A stretch of DNA of 64,000 nt from Planotetraspora phitsanulokensis (lineage in GTDB: Bacteria; Actinomycetota; Actinomycetes; Streptosporangiales; Streptosporangiaceae). Position numbers and translations under genes: made by a program. The notes beneath the pieces were generated by a model. That model did no database searches, had not been told where the DNA came from, and was given only the letters and a program-made list of their open reading frames with translations. The stretch lies in NCBI RefSeq assembly GCF_016863295.1, contig NZ_BOOP01000007.1, positions 62,001 through 126,000 on the forward strand. The letters are read 5' to 3'. Positions 50,194-58,470 of the stretch are shown in pieces. Positions within the stretch are counted from its first letter, which is position 1. Every line of letters starts with the position of its first letter.

Positions 50194-51918
50194 TCAGCCT
50201 CCCCTGACCCGGCGGTACTCGGGTCGCCACATCGCGTCCTCCACCTGCTGGATGACGTCGTGCAACTCCACGCGCGCGAGGTTCTCCTTCCCGGCCTCCC
50301 CGGCGACCTCGACCGCGACCAGAGCCGAGATCTCCCTGAGGTTCTCGACCTGCGGCAGCAGGGAGGCGCCCGGTGCCGACACGTCGACCAGGCTCGCCAC
50401 CGCGTCGGCGGCGGCCTGGAACATGCCGTCGCTGACCCGCCGGGCACGCGAGACGGTGACGCCGAGCCCCAGGCCCGGGTACAGCAGGGCGTTGTTCGCC
50501 TGGCCGATGGCGTAGGTGACGCCCTTGTAGGTGACCGGCTGGACCGGGATCCCGGTGGCGACCAGGGCGCGGCCGTCCGTCCAGCGGATCAGGTCGCCCG
50601 GCATCGCCTCGATCCGCTCGGTCGGGTTCGACAGCGGGAAGATGATCGGCCGGTCGGTGTGGGCGGCCATCGCCCGGACGATCTCCTCGGTGAAGGCGCC
50701 GTGGACGGTGGAGGTCCCGATGAGCATGGTCGGGTGGACGCGGCCGACCACCTCGCGCAGCCCGATCCGCCCGTCCTCGCCCTGCCAGCCCGCCACCTCC
50801 GCGGCGGGCCGGGCGTAGGGGGCCTGGTAGTCCCGCAGGTCGTCCATGTCGTCGCTCAGGAGTCCCTGCTTGTCGACCGCCCAGATCATGCGGGTGGCGG
50901 ACTCCTTCTCGAGGCCGGCACGCGTCATCGCGTCTCGCAACTGGTCGGCGATGCCGACGCCCGCCGTACCCGCGCCGAACACGACGATCCGCTGCTCCCT
51001 CATCGGCACGCCCGCGACCCGGGTGGCGCCCAGCGCGGCGGCGAGCACGATCGCGCCCGTGCCCTGCATGTCGTCGTTGAAGGTGCTGATCCGCGTGGTG
51101 TACCTCTCGAGGATCCGCCGGCCGTTGGACGGCCCGAAGTCCTCCCAGTGCAGCAGCGCCTTGGGGAACATGCGGGTGGCGGTGGAGACGTAGGCGTCGA
51201 TGAAGTCGTCGTAGCGCTCGCGCCGCACCCGCGAATGCCTGAAGCCCACGTAGGAGGGGTCGTTGAGCAGCGCCTCGTTGTTCGTGCCCGCGTCCAGCGC
51301 GACGGCGACGACCCGGTTCGGGTGGATGCCCGCGGCGGCCGTGTAGACGGCCAGCTTGCCCACGGCGATGCCGCTGCCCCCGCCGATGCCCCAGTCGCCG
51401 ATGCCCAGGATCTCCTCGGCGTCGGAGGCGACGATCAGGTCGACCTCGTCCGGCCCCAGCCCGAGGTTCTCGAAGGCCCGCTCGATGCCTCCCACGTCGT
51501 CGATTGACAGGTAGACCCCGCGCGGCCTGCGGTACTCGTGGCTGAACGCCTTGATCGCCTGGCCGACGGTGGGGTCGTAGACGACGGGGAGCATCTCCCT
51601 CAGGTGATCGGACAGCAGGCGGTAGAAGAGCACCTCGTTGCGGTCGTGCAGCGCCGTCAGATAGATGTTCTTGCGGAGGTCGTCCGGCTGGGCCTCGTAC
51701 TGCTCGTACGCCCTGCGCGCCTGCTCGTCGAGTGTCTCGACGGCCGGGGGGAGCAGGCCCTCGAGCCCGAGTTCCGCCCGTTCCTCCTCCGTGAACGCCG
51801 TGCCCTTGTTCAGCAGGGGATCGCGCAGGACCTCCAGCCCGCGCGCCGGCGTGACGTAGGTCCCGTCGGTCTCCGTGAAGTTCCGTCCCCCGACTCGCTC
51901 GTTCTTCACCGCGGACAC
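50194..51918 (-). CDS. NAD-dependent malic enzyme (MaeA/SfcA type)
   Basis: A 574-residue large-type malic enzyme that oxidatively decarboxylates malate to pyruvate. The N-terminal domain has LLNKGTAFTEEERAELGLEGLLPP, and KNIYLTALHDRNEVLFYRLLSDH; the active site region YVSTATRMFPKALLHWEDFG, metal-binding TRISTFNDDMQGTGAI (about 250-265) and the dinucleotide motif VVFGAGTAGVGIADQL (about 290) follow. FPLSNPTERIEAMPGD is the C-terminal signature. GTG start. Its promoter region is shared with the NCS1 operon in a 258-base divergent gap. Confidence 0.94.
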   Translation of the reverse strand: MSAVKNERVGGRNFTETDGTYVTPARGLEVLRDPLLNKGTAFTEEERAELGLEGLLPPAVETLDEQARRAYEQYEAQPDDLRKNIYLTALHDRNEVLFYRLLSDHLREMLPVVYDPTVGQAIKAFSHEYRRPRGVYLSIDDVGGIERAFENLGLGPDEVDLIVASDAEEILGIGDWGIGGGSGIAVGKLAVYTAAAGIHPNRVVAVALDAGTNNEALLNDPSYVGFRHSRVRRERYDDFIDAYVSTATRMFPKALLHWEDFGPSNGRRILERYTTRISTFNDDMQGTGAIVLAAALGATRVAGVPMREQRIVVFGAGTAGVGIADQLRDAMTRAGLEKESATRMIWAVDKQGLLSDDMDDLRDYQAPYARPAAEVAGWQGEDGRIGLREVVGRVHPTMLIGTSTVHGAFTEEIVRAMAAHTDRPIIFPLSNPTERIEAMPGDLIRWTDGRALVATGIPVQPVTYKGVTYAIGQANNALLYPGLGLGVTVSRARRVSDGMFQAAADAVASLVDVSAPGASLLPQVENLREISALVAVEVAGEAGKENLARVELHDVIQQVEDAMWRPEYRRVRGG

Positions 51919-52057
51919 CGGGCCTCCCCGTGGCTGAAACTATGCGTTTCCGTCATATACGGCGCATACGGTCCATTACGGGGTTCCCTTCAACGGGAAC
52001 GGCAAGCCAAAGCGGCGCCAAAGGACATCTCAGACATCCATTGCGCACGCCCCCGGG

Positions 52058-52096
52058 CGCGTCCGCCGTACTGCCCCTGTGCGTACGGCGGACGCG
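52058..52096. repeat. Perfect 14-bp inverted repeat with 11-base loop
   Basis: CGCGTCCGCCGTAC and GTACGGCGGACGCG are exact reverse complements. It sits 21 bases upstream of the -35 box of the NCS1 operon, so it is not in that transcript; it may be an operator (for example of the operon's GntR regulator), or terminate antisense transcription. Confidence 0.6.
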
Positions 52097-52116
52097 GGCC
52101 CGATATTTACGGGGTC

Positions 52117-52146
52117 TTGACGCTATATCGCCATAAGTCCTATGTT
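52117..52146 (+). promoter_or_regulatory. Promoter of the NCS1 permease operon
   Basis: TTGACG at 52117-52122 and TATGTT at 52141-52146, 18 bases apart, with the start codon 31 bases beyond the -10 box. Local sequence is A/T-rich for this genome. Confidence 0.65.
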
Positions 52147-52176
52147 TCCCTGAACAAGTTTAGACAGGTAGGGCAA

Positions 52177-53676
52177 ATGGCCAGTACGCAGGGCGAACAT
52201 CAGCAATCCACGACCGCCGCACGAGCGCTGACGATCGAGACCCACGGGCTCGACGTGATCGGCGACGATGAGCGGAAGGGCCGCCCCAGGCAGCTCTTCT
52301 GGCCGTGGTTCGGCGCCAACGTCTCCATCCTCGGGCTGAGCTACGGCTCGTTCGCCCTCGGGTTCGGCATCTCCTTCTGGCAGGCGCTCATCGCGGGTGT
52401 GGTGGGCATCGTCTTCTCGTTCCTGCTGTGCGGCTTCGTCGCGGTGGCGGGCAAGCGGGGCTCAGCCCCCACGATGGTCCTCAGCCGCGCCGCGTTCGGC
52501 GTCGGGGGCAACCGCCTGCCGTCGGCGATCTCCTGGGTGCTGACGGTGGGCTGGGAGACCGTGCTCACCGCCCTCGCCACCCTCGCGACCGCGACGGTGC
52601 TCGGCAGGCTCGGCTGGGGAGGCGGCACCTCGACCAAGGTCATCGCGCTCATCGTGGTGACCGTGCTGATCATCGGCGCCGGGGTCATGGGATTCCACCT
52701 GATCATGCGCCTGCAGACGATCATCACGGTGGTCACCGGCGTCCTGACGGTCGTCTACATCGTGCTGGTCCTCGACCACATCGACTGGGGCACGGTCTCC
52801 GCCGTCCCGAGCGGCTCCTCGCAGGAGTTCATCGGCGCCCTGGTGTTCATGATGACCGGCTTCGGGCTCGGGTGGGTCAACGCGGCGGCCGACTACTCGC
52901 GCTACCTGCCGCGCAGGTCCTCCGGCCGCGGCGTCGTCGGGTGGACGACGTTCGGGGCGTCCGTCGCGCCGATCATCCTGCTGGTCTTCGGCCTGCTGCT
53001 GGCCGGGTCCTCCCCCGACCTGGACAAGGCGATCGCGGGAGACCCGATCGGTGCGCTCGCGGCCGTGCTGCCCACCTGGTTCCTCATCCCGTTCGTGGCC
53101 GTGGCCGTGCTCGGCCTGGTCGGCGGCGCCGTGCTCGACATCTACTCCTCCGGCCTCGCCCTGCTGGCCGCCGGGCTGCGGGTGCCGCGCTACGTCGCCG
53201 CACTGGTCGACGGCGTCATCATGATCGTCGGGACGGTGTACATCGTCTTCATCGCCGACGACTTCCTCGGCCCATTCCAGGGCTTCCTGATCACCCTGGG
53301 CGTCCCGATCGCCGCCTGGTGCGGGATCATGCTGGCCGACATCCTGGTCCGCCGCCGCGACTACGACGAGGCCGACCTGTTCCGGCCCTCCGGCCGGTAC
53401 GGCAACGTCCCGCTGGCGCCCCTCGCGATCATCGTCGTGAGCACCGCCCTCGGCTGGGGCCTGGTCGTCAACACCTACGCCGGCTGGCTCGGATGGCAGG
53501 GCTACCTGCTCGGTGTGCTCGGCCTCGGCGGCAAGGACGGCGCCTGGGCGTACGCCAACCTGGGCGTCTTCGCGGCCCTCGTCGTGGCGTTCGCCGCCAC
53601 CCTGCTGGTGAGGCGGTCACGCGTGCGCGCCCAGGAGAGCCTGTACTCCGCCTCCGCAAAGGAGGTGGCCCCGTGA
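52177..53676 (+). CDS. NCS1-family nucleobase/nucleoside permease (cytosine permease-like)
   Basis: A 499-residue membrane permease with twelve helices. Features of NCS1 (nucleobase:cation symporter-1) are visible: the first helix WFGANVSILGLSYGSFALG (about 48), GKRGSAPTMVLSRAAFGVGGNRLP (about 92-115), GWVNAAADYSRYLPR (about 235-250) and C-terminal AWCGIMLADILVRRRDYD. It imports a nucleobase, nucleoside or hydantoin-like compound with a cation. It begins a five-gene operon; GGTAGGG precedes the ATG. Confidence 0.92.
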   Translation: MASTQGEHQQSTTAARALTIETHGLDVIGDDERKGRPRQLFWPWFGANVSILGLSYGSFALGFGISFWQALIAGVVGIVFSFLLCGFVAVAGKRGSAPTMVLSRAAFGVGGNRLPSAISWVLTVGWETVLTALATLATATVLGRLGWGGGTSTKVIALIVVTVLIIGAGVMGFHLIMRLQTIITVVTGVLTVVYIVLVLDHIDWGTVSAVPSGSSQEFIGALVFMMTGFGLGWVNAAADYSRYLPRRSSGRGVVGWTTFGASVAPIILLVFGLLLAGSSPDLDKAIAGDPIGALAAVLPTWFLIPFVAVAVLGLVGGAVLDIYSSGLALLAAGLRVPRYVAALVDGVIMIVGTVYIVFIADDFLGPFQGFLITLGVPIAAWCGIMLADILVRRRDYDEADLFRPSGRYGNVPLAPLAIIVVSTALGWGLVVNTYAGWLGWQGYLLGVLGLGGKDGAWAYANLGVFAALVVAFAATLLVRRSRVRAQESLYSASAKEVAP

Positions 53677-54236
53677 GCCTGCTGGCCGTCATCGACATGC
53701 AGCGGGTGTTCGCCGAGCCGTCCAGCGCGTGGTTCACACCGCGGTTCGCCGAGACCGTCGGCCCGATCAAGGAGCTGACCCGCGCGTTCGGGTCCAGGGT
53801 CCTCTTCACCCGGTTCATCGCGCCGGACAGCCCCGAGGGGGCCTGGCGCGAGTACTACCGCCGCTGGCCCTTCGCGCTGCAGCCGCCACACGCCCGGATC
53901 TACGAGCTGGTCGACGACTTCCGGGACGGCGCGGGCCCGACGCTGGACGCCACCACCTTCGGGAAGTGGACGCCGGAGCTGGCCGAGGCCGTCGGCCCCG
54001 AAGGACGGCTCGTCGTGGCCGGCGTCTCCACCGACTGCTGCGTGTTGTCGACCGTCGTCGCCGCGGCCGACGCGGGGGTGGAGGTCCAGGTCGTCTCCGA
54101 CGCCTGCGCGGGCATGACCGACGAGAGCCACCGGCAGGCGCTGGACATCATGGCGCTGTACGGCCCTCTGGTGCGGGTGGTGACCTCGGCCGAGGTCCTG
54201 CGCGACATCGAGGACGCCGGGGGAAGGGCTTCGTGA
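53673..54236 (+). CDS. Isochorismatase-family cysteine hydrolase
   Basis: A 187-residue hydrolase. The catalytic triad of the family is recognisable: Asp in AVIDMQRVF (residue 8), Lys in TFGKWTPEL, and Cys in VSTDCCVLST (about residue 116). Members hydrolyse amides or ureido compounds (nicotinamide, N-carbamoylsarcosine, biuret, ureidoacrylate); the exact reaction here is unknown. The order suggests the imported compound or its freed base loses an amide or carbamoyl group. GTGA overlap with the permease; GGAGG ribosome site. Confidence 0.9.
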   Translation: MSLLAVIDMQRVFAEPSSAWFTPRFAETVGPIKELTRAFGSRVLFTRFIAPDSPEGAWREYYRRWPFALQPPHARIYELVDDFRDGAGPTLDATTFGKWTPELAEAVGPEGRLVVAGVSTDCCVLSTVVAAADAGVEVQVVSDACAGMTDESHRQALDIMALYGPLVRVVTSAEVLRDIEDAGGRAS

Positions 54237-54952
54237 CCGGACCTGTCAGGTTGAAGCACCAGCGGATCACCGTCGCCCTGGAGAAGGAGATCCGTTCCGG
54301 CCGGGTCCCGCGTGGGGCCCGGCTGCCGGGCGAGCTCGCGCTCGCCCGGCGCTTCGGCGTGAGCCGCAACACCGTCCGATCGGCTCTCGCCGAGCTCTGC
54401 GAGGCCGGGCTGATCGCCACCCGGACCGGCAAGGGATCCTTCGTGCTGTTCGACGGGCGCCCGCTCGACGATCGGCTCGGATGGGCGCACGCGCTGGCGT
54501 CCCACGGCGTGGAGACCCGGGTCCGCGTGCTCGGCATCACCGCGACGCGCGAAGAGGAGCTGTCCGGCCTGCCGGGGATGGACTGCCCCGACGTCATCGT
54601 CATCGAGAGGGTCCGGGAGATCGAGCCCGCGACCGTCGTCTCCTACGAGCGCAGTTGCGTCCCCGCGATCGGCGGGCTGCGTGAACTGCCCGCGAGCGGG
54701 CTCGGCGGCGACTCGCTCACCGAGGTGCTCACCCGTGCGGGCCTGTACGCCGACCACGGCGAGCAGCACCTGCGCGGGCGCAGAATCGACGCCCGCGAGG
54801 CCGGACTGCTGCAGCGCGAGCCAGGCGCGTGGTTCCTCAACACCCGGCGGACCAGCTGGGCGGCCGACGGCGCGTTCGTCGAACGCGTGGACAGCCTGCT
54901 CGATCCCGAACACTTCCAGCTGCGCCTGGACTTCCGCGAAAGCGCTCCATGA
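54233..54952 (+). CDS. GntR-family regulator, HutC/UTRA type
   Basis: A 239-residue repressor: N-terminal GntR winged helix (LPGELALARRFGVSRNTVRSALAELCEAGLIATRTGKGSFV, about residues 27-68, read in parts) and a C-terminal UTRA effector domain (about 80-235). UTRA regulators bind small molecules such as histidine, GlcN6P or nucleoside derivatives. Being inside the operon it probably controls its own transcription, like YegW in E. coli. GTGA overlap with the hydrolase gene. Confidence 0.92.
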   Translation: MTGPVRLKHQRITVALEKEIRSGRVPRGARLPGELALARRFGVSRNTVRSALAELCEAGLIATRTGKGSFVLFDGRPLDDRLGWAHALASHGVETRVRVLGITATREEELSGLPGMDCPDVIVIERVREIEPATVVSYERSCVPAIGGLRELPASGLGGDSLTEVLTRAGLYADHGEQHLRGRRIDAREAGLLQREPGAWFLNTRRTSWAADGAFVERVDSLLDPEHFQLRLDFRESAP

Positions 54953-55965
54953 CCACGACACGATCGAGAGCCGCCGGCGCCCTCTACGGGCTCGCGATCG
55001 GCGACGCCCTCGGCATGCCCACCCAGATGCTCTCCCGGCCGCAGATCACGGCCCAGTACGGACCCGTCGTCGGCGGCTTCCTCGACGCGCCGCCCGACCA
55101 CCCGCTCGCGGCGGGCATGCCCGCGGGCGCCGTCACCGACGACACCGAGCAGGCGATGGTGCTGGCCGGCCTGCTGATCGACGGCGACGGCAAGGTCGAT
55201 CCCGCCGAACTGGCCCACCGCCTCGTCGTGTGGGAGGAGTCCATGCGGGCGCGCGGCTCCCTCGACCTGCTCGGCCCGTCGACCAAGCGCGCCGTCTCCG
55301 AGGTGGTCGCCGGAGCGGACGTGACGGAGACCGGCCGGTTCGGCACCACCAACGGCGCGGCGATGCGGGTCGCGCCGGTCGGCGTCGCGACGGCTCCGGA
55401 CGACCTGGACGCCCTCGTGGACAGGGTCGTCGAGACGAGCATGGTCACGCACAACACGGGGGTCGCGCTCGCGGGCGCGGCGGCCGTCGCGGCGGCCGTC
55501 TCCGCCGGGGTCGCGGGGGCCACCGTCGGCGAGGCCGTCCACCTCGCCGTGGTCGCCGCGCGGCTCGCGGCCGGGCGTGGGCACTGGGTCGCCGCCGCCG
55601 ACGTGGCGGAGCGCATCGCCTGGGCGACCGAACTCGTCGACGGGTTGTCCGACGAGGAGGTGTGCGAGCGCGTCTACCTGCTGGTGGGCACGAGCCTCGC
55701 CACCCAGGAGTCCGTCCCCGCGGCGTTCGCCGTCTTGTGGGCGTGCCGCGACGATCCGTGGCGGGCCTGCCTGCTGTCCGCGTCGGTCGGCGGCGACTGC
55801 GACACCATCGCCGCGATGGCCGGAGCCGTCGGCGGCGCCTGTCACGGCGTGGACGCCTTCCCCGCCGACGCCCGCCGGACCATCGCGCGGGTCAACGGCC
55901 TGCGCCTCGACGAGACCGCCGACGGCCTGCTGGCGCTCCGCTCTCCCGCGGGACACGGACGCTGA
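54949..55965 (+). CDS. ADP-ribosylglycohydrolase-family protein (DraG/YegU-like)
   Basis: A 338-residue all-helical hydrolase of the ADP-ribosylglycohydrolase family. Dinuclear-metal motifs: GDALGMPTQ (about residue 18), TDDTEQAMV (about 63) and GGDCDTIAAMAGAVGGA (about 281), all with the conserved acidic ligands. The fold breaks N- or O-ribosyl bonds. With a PfkB kinase next door it probably splits a riboside into base and ribose rather than modifying proteins, as suspected for E. coli YegU. ATGA overlap with the GntR gene. Confidence 0.92.
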   Translation: MTTTRSRAAGALYGLAIGDALGMPTQMLSRPQITAQYGPVVGGFLDAPPDHPLAAGMPAGAVTDDTEQAMVLAGLLIDGDGKVDPAELAHRLVVWEESMRARGSLDLLGPSTKRAVSEVVAGADVTETGRFGTTNGAAMRVAPVGVATAPDDLDALVDRVVETSMVTHNTGVALAGAAAVAAAVSAGVAGATVGEAVHLAVVAARLAAGRGHWVAAADVAERIAWATELVDGLSDEEVCERVYLLVGTSLATQESVPAAFAVLWACRDDPWRACLLSASVGGDCDTIAAMAGAVGGACHGVDAFPADARRTIARVNGLRLDETADGLLALRSPAGHGR

Positions 55966-56918
55966 TGGCGGCCGGCCGGTTGCTCCACGTGGGCAACGTC
56001 GTCGTGGACCTCGTGCTCGACGTGCCCGCCCTGCCGGAACGCGGGGGCGACGTGCTGGCGACGAGGTCCGCCCGCGCCCCCGGCGGCGGGTTCAACGTGA
56101 TGGCGGCCGCGGCCAGGCAGGGACTGCGCGTGGCGTACGCGGGCGCCCACGGCACCGGCCCCTTCGGCGACCTGGCCCGCACGGGCATGCGCGAGGCAGG
56201 GATCGAGGTCCTCCATCCCGCACGGGCCGCTCTCGACACCGGCTTCGTGGTCGCCGTGGTCGACGACGGAGGCGAGCGCACGTTCCTGACCAGCCCGGGA
56301 GCGGAGGCGACGCTGACCGGCCGGGATCTCGACGCGGTCACCACGGGCGCGGGCGACATCGTCTGCGCCTCCGGGTACGGCATGCTCCACGCGTCCAACC
56401 GGGTGGCGCTGGCCGGCTGGCTGCCCCGCATCCCCGGCGACGTCCCGCTGGTCTTCGATCCGGGGCCGCTGGTCGGGCAGATCCCGGCCGAGGTCATGCG
56501 GGCCGTCCTCCCCCGGGTCGACTGGTGGACGTGCAACGCCCGCGAGGCGGCCGTCGTCACCGGCCACACGGACGCGATCATGGCGGCGGCGGCCCTGCTG
56601 GAGGTCACCGGCAGGCACGGGGTCCTGGTGCGGACCGGTCCCGGCGGATGCGTCGTCGCTCAGCGCGGCGGGCCGCCCGAGGTGGTGCCGGGGTTCCCCG
56701 TGGAGGCGGTGGACATGAACGGCGCGGGCGACGCCCACACCGGCGTGTTCGTCGCCGCGCTCGCCGCCGGGTCCACCGTCGTGGACGCGGCCCGCACCGC
56801 CAACGCCGCCGCGGCGCTGGCCGTCACCGTGCGGGGGCCCGCCACGGCGCCGGCCGCCGAGGAGTTGTCGGCCTTCCTCCGTCAGCGGGGATTGCCCGCC
56901 TGGAGCCACCGGACGTAG
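55965..56918 (+). CDS. PfkB-family carbohydrate kinase (YegV-like)
   Basis: A 317-residue ribokinase-type kinase. Signatures: GNVVVDLVLDVPALPERGGDV at the N terminus, GGGFNVMAAAARQGL (substrate lobe, about 40-54) and DMNGAGDAHTGVFVAAL (about 251-267) with the catalytic Asp and anion hole. It likely phosphorylates the ribose, or a nucleoside, released in this pathway. Its ATG shares one base with the stop of the ADP-ribosylglycohydrolase (TGATG). The 3' end overlaps the convergent epimerase by 37 bases, so no terminator separates them. Confidence 0.93.
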   Translation: MAAGRLLHVGNVVVDLVLDVPALPERGGDVLATRSARAPGGGFNVMAAAARQGLRVAYAGAHGTGPFGDLARTGMREAGIEVLHPARAALDTGFVVAVVDDGGERTFLTSPGAEATLTGRDLDAVTTGAGDIVCASGYGMLHASNRVALAGWLPRIPGDVPLVFDPGPLVGQIPAEVMRAVLPRVDWWTCNAREAAVVTGHTDAIMAAAALLEVTGRHGVLVRTGPGGCVVAQRGGPPEVVPGFPVEAVDMNGAGDAHTGVFVAALAAGSTVVDAARTANAAAALAVTVRGPATAPAAEELSAFLRQRGLPAWSHRT

Positions 56919-57817
56919 TCGCCGGCCGCGCGGCCGAGGTCGTATTCAGGCTCGAAGCCGGTGTCGCCTCGCAGCCGGTCGACGTCGAGGTGCGCGGCGA
57001 GAGCCGCGCCCGGCCGTCGTCCCTCCGCGAGTCCCGGCACCCAGCCGGGGACGGCTCGTCCGAGGGCCTCGACGACTTCGCGGTTGGTCGTGGTGCGCCC
57101 GCTGCCGACGTTGTAGGTGCGGTGACTCAGCGCCGCCGCCGTCTGCAGCAGCGCGATCGCCCGGCCGCAGTCGCGGACATAGAACATGTCGATCGCGTCC
57201 TCGGCGTACAGCGGTCCCAGGACGGCATGACCGCCGACCGCGGCGTGGACGAGCTGGGGCGCGCCGAAGAACGGCGAGGCCGGCCGGCCGAGCGGGCCCC
57301 AGATCGCCCCGATCCGGACACTGACGACGTCGAGGCCGGTGCTCCCGGAGACGGCGTCCGCCAGGATCTCCGCGCTCTTCTTGTGCGCGGGGATCAGATG
57401 CGCGCTCGCGATCGGCAACGGGACGTCCTCGCGGTAGGCGCCGTTCACGTCCGCCCCGCCGTACACGCCGATCGTGCTGGCCAGCACGACCCGCGCCACG
57501 TCCCACTCCTGAGCGGCGCGAAGCACGTTGAACAACGCCCGTGTGTTCGCCCACAGCTCGTCCATCGGCGAGTCCGCGCCCATGCCGGCGGCGGCGAGAT
57601 GGACGATGCCGGTGATGTGGTGCCGCCTCCCGATGTCGAGGAGGTCGTCGAGGTCCGTGCAGTCCATCCGCTCCGCCACGGCCTGGTCACCGGCCGCGAA
57701 GAGGACCGGCGACCGCTCCGGCCTCCGGCCGCCGATCACGCAGCGCTCCCCCATGTCCAGCAGTGCCCGGCTCGTGTGCGAGCCGATGAAGCCCAGTCCA
57801 CCCGTGACGAGAATCAC
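56882..57817 (-). CDS. NAD-dependent epimerase/dehydratase-like protein lacking the catalytic tyrosine
   Basis: A 311-residue extended SDR. The N-terminal cofactor motif VTGGLGFIGSH (from about residue 4), IVHLAAAG and ASTIGVYGG (Thr/Ser active-site region) are clear. The usual YxxxK, however, reads IPAHKK: the lysine is kept but no Tyr lies four residues before it. It may catalyse another reaction or act as a NAD-binding protein. The GTG start is preferred (AGAAGG upstream) since a longer start would cover the MarR palindrome. Divergent from, and likely controlled by, the MarR gene. Confidence 0.83.
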   Translation of the reverse strand: MILVTGGLGFIGSHTSRALLDMGERCVIGGRRPERSPVLFAAGDQAVAERMDCTDLDDLLDIGRRHHITGIVHLAAAGMGADSPMDELWANTRALFNVLRAAQEWDVARVVLASTIGVYGGADVNGAYREDVPLPIASAHLIPAHKKSAEILADAVSGSTGLDVVSVRIGAIWGPLGRPASPFFGAPQLVHAAVGGHAVLGPLYAEDAIDMFYVRDCGRAIALLQTAAALSHRTYNVGSGRTTTNREVVEALGRAVPGWVPGLAEGRRPGAALAAHLDVDRLRGDTGFEPEYDLGRAAGDYVRWLQAGNPR

Positions 57818-57852
57818 GTCAGTCGTCCTTCTCCGATCGGCGAGACATGTCA

Positions 57853-57864
57853 TTAGCGCGCTAA
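57853..57864. promoter_or_regulatory. Palindrome TTAGCGCGCTAA, probable MarR operator
   Basis: Perfect 12-bp palindrome in the 100-base gap between the epimerase-like gene and the MarR regulator. A half-site-like CGCTAG lies 30 bases further along. Typical position for autoregulation by a MarR protein. Confidence 0.6.
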
Positions 57865-57917
57865 CGACACCGTAGCGGTGGGATCGCTAGCATGCAAACG
57901 ATTCGTACAATGAGCCG

Positions 57918-58355
57918 GTGACCGAACTGATCAGGCTGCTCACGCGGGCGCAGAAGCTGCTTCGGACGGCCTCGGACGACGCGATGAGCCGCCACGGCGT
58001 GCGCGTGGGCCAGAACCTCGTGCTCGAGGTGCTGTGGGAGACGGACGGCCTGACGCCCGGCGAACTGGCCGCGCGCCTGCACGTCACCACGCCGACGGTC
58101 GTCAACACGGCGACCCGGATGGAGAGCGCCGGGCTGCTCGTCCGGCGCCGGGACCCGGCCGACGGCCGCCTGGTCCGCCTGCATCTCACGCCGAAGGCCC
58201 TCGCGGCGCGACAGCCGATCGAGGAGGCCCGCCGGCGGCTCGCCGAGCACGCCACGGCCACGCTCACCGAAGACGAGCGCCGCCACATGCGCAGCGCACT
58301 CGAAAAGATCATCGAGCGGATGACCGAATCCCCGCCCGACCTCGGCGACGCCTGA
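57918..58355 (+). CDS. MarR-family transcriptional regulator
   Basis: A 145-residue MarR protein: winged helix-turn-helix with TPGELAARLHVTTPTVVNTATRMESAGLLVRR (about 50-82) and the wing DPADGRLVRLHLT (about 84-96), flanked by dimerisation helices. Members repress divergent genes and release DNA on binding phenolic or other ligands. The palindrome between it and the epimerase-like gene is the probable site. GTG start. Confidence 0.92.
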   Translation: MTELIRLLTRAQKLLRTASDDAMSRHGVRVGQNLVLEVLWETDGLTPGELAARLHVTTPTVVNTATRMESAGLLVRRRDPADGRLVRLHLTPKALAARQPIEEARRRLAEHATATLTEDERRHMRSALEKIIERMTESPPDLGDA

Positions 58356-58470
58356 CTCACCGCCGTGAGAGGCGTCCGCATTCACGCTGAGGTGTGCGCG
58401 GACGGCCGGCACGGGCACCTGCACTCGCGCGCATTTGCGCCATTCAGGGAATCGGGCATGATCTGGCGCC

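Noticed and set aside
52058-52176. Possible riboswitch before the NCS1 permease
   Set aside because: The strong hairpin lies upstream of the promoter, leaving a leader of about 25 bases, too short for a known riboswitch.
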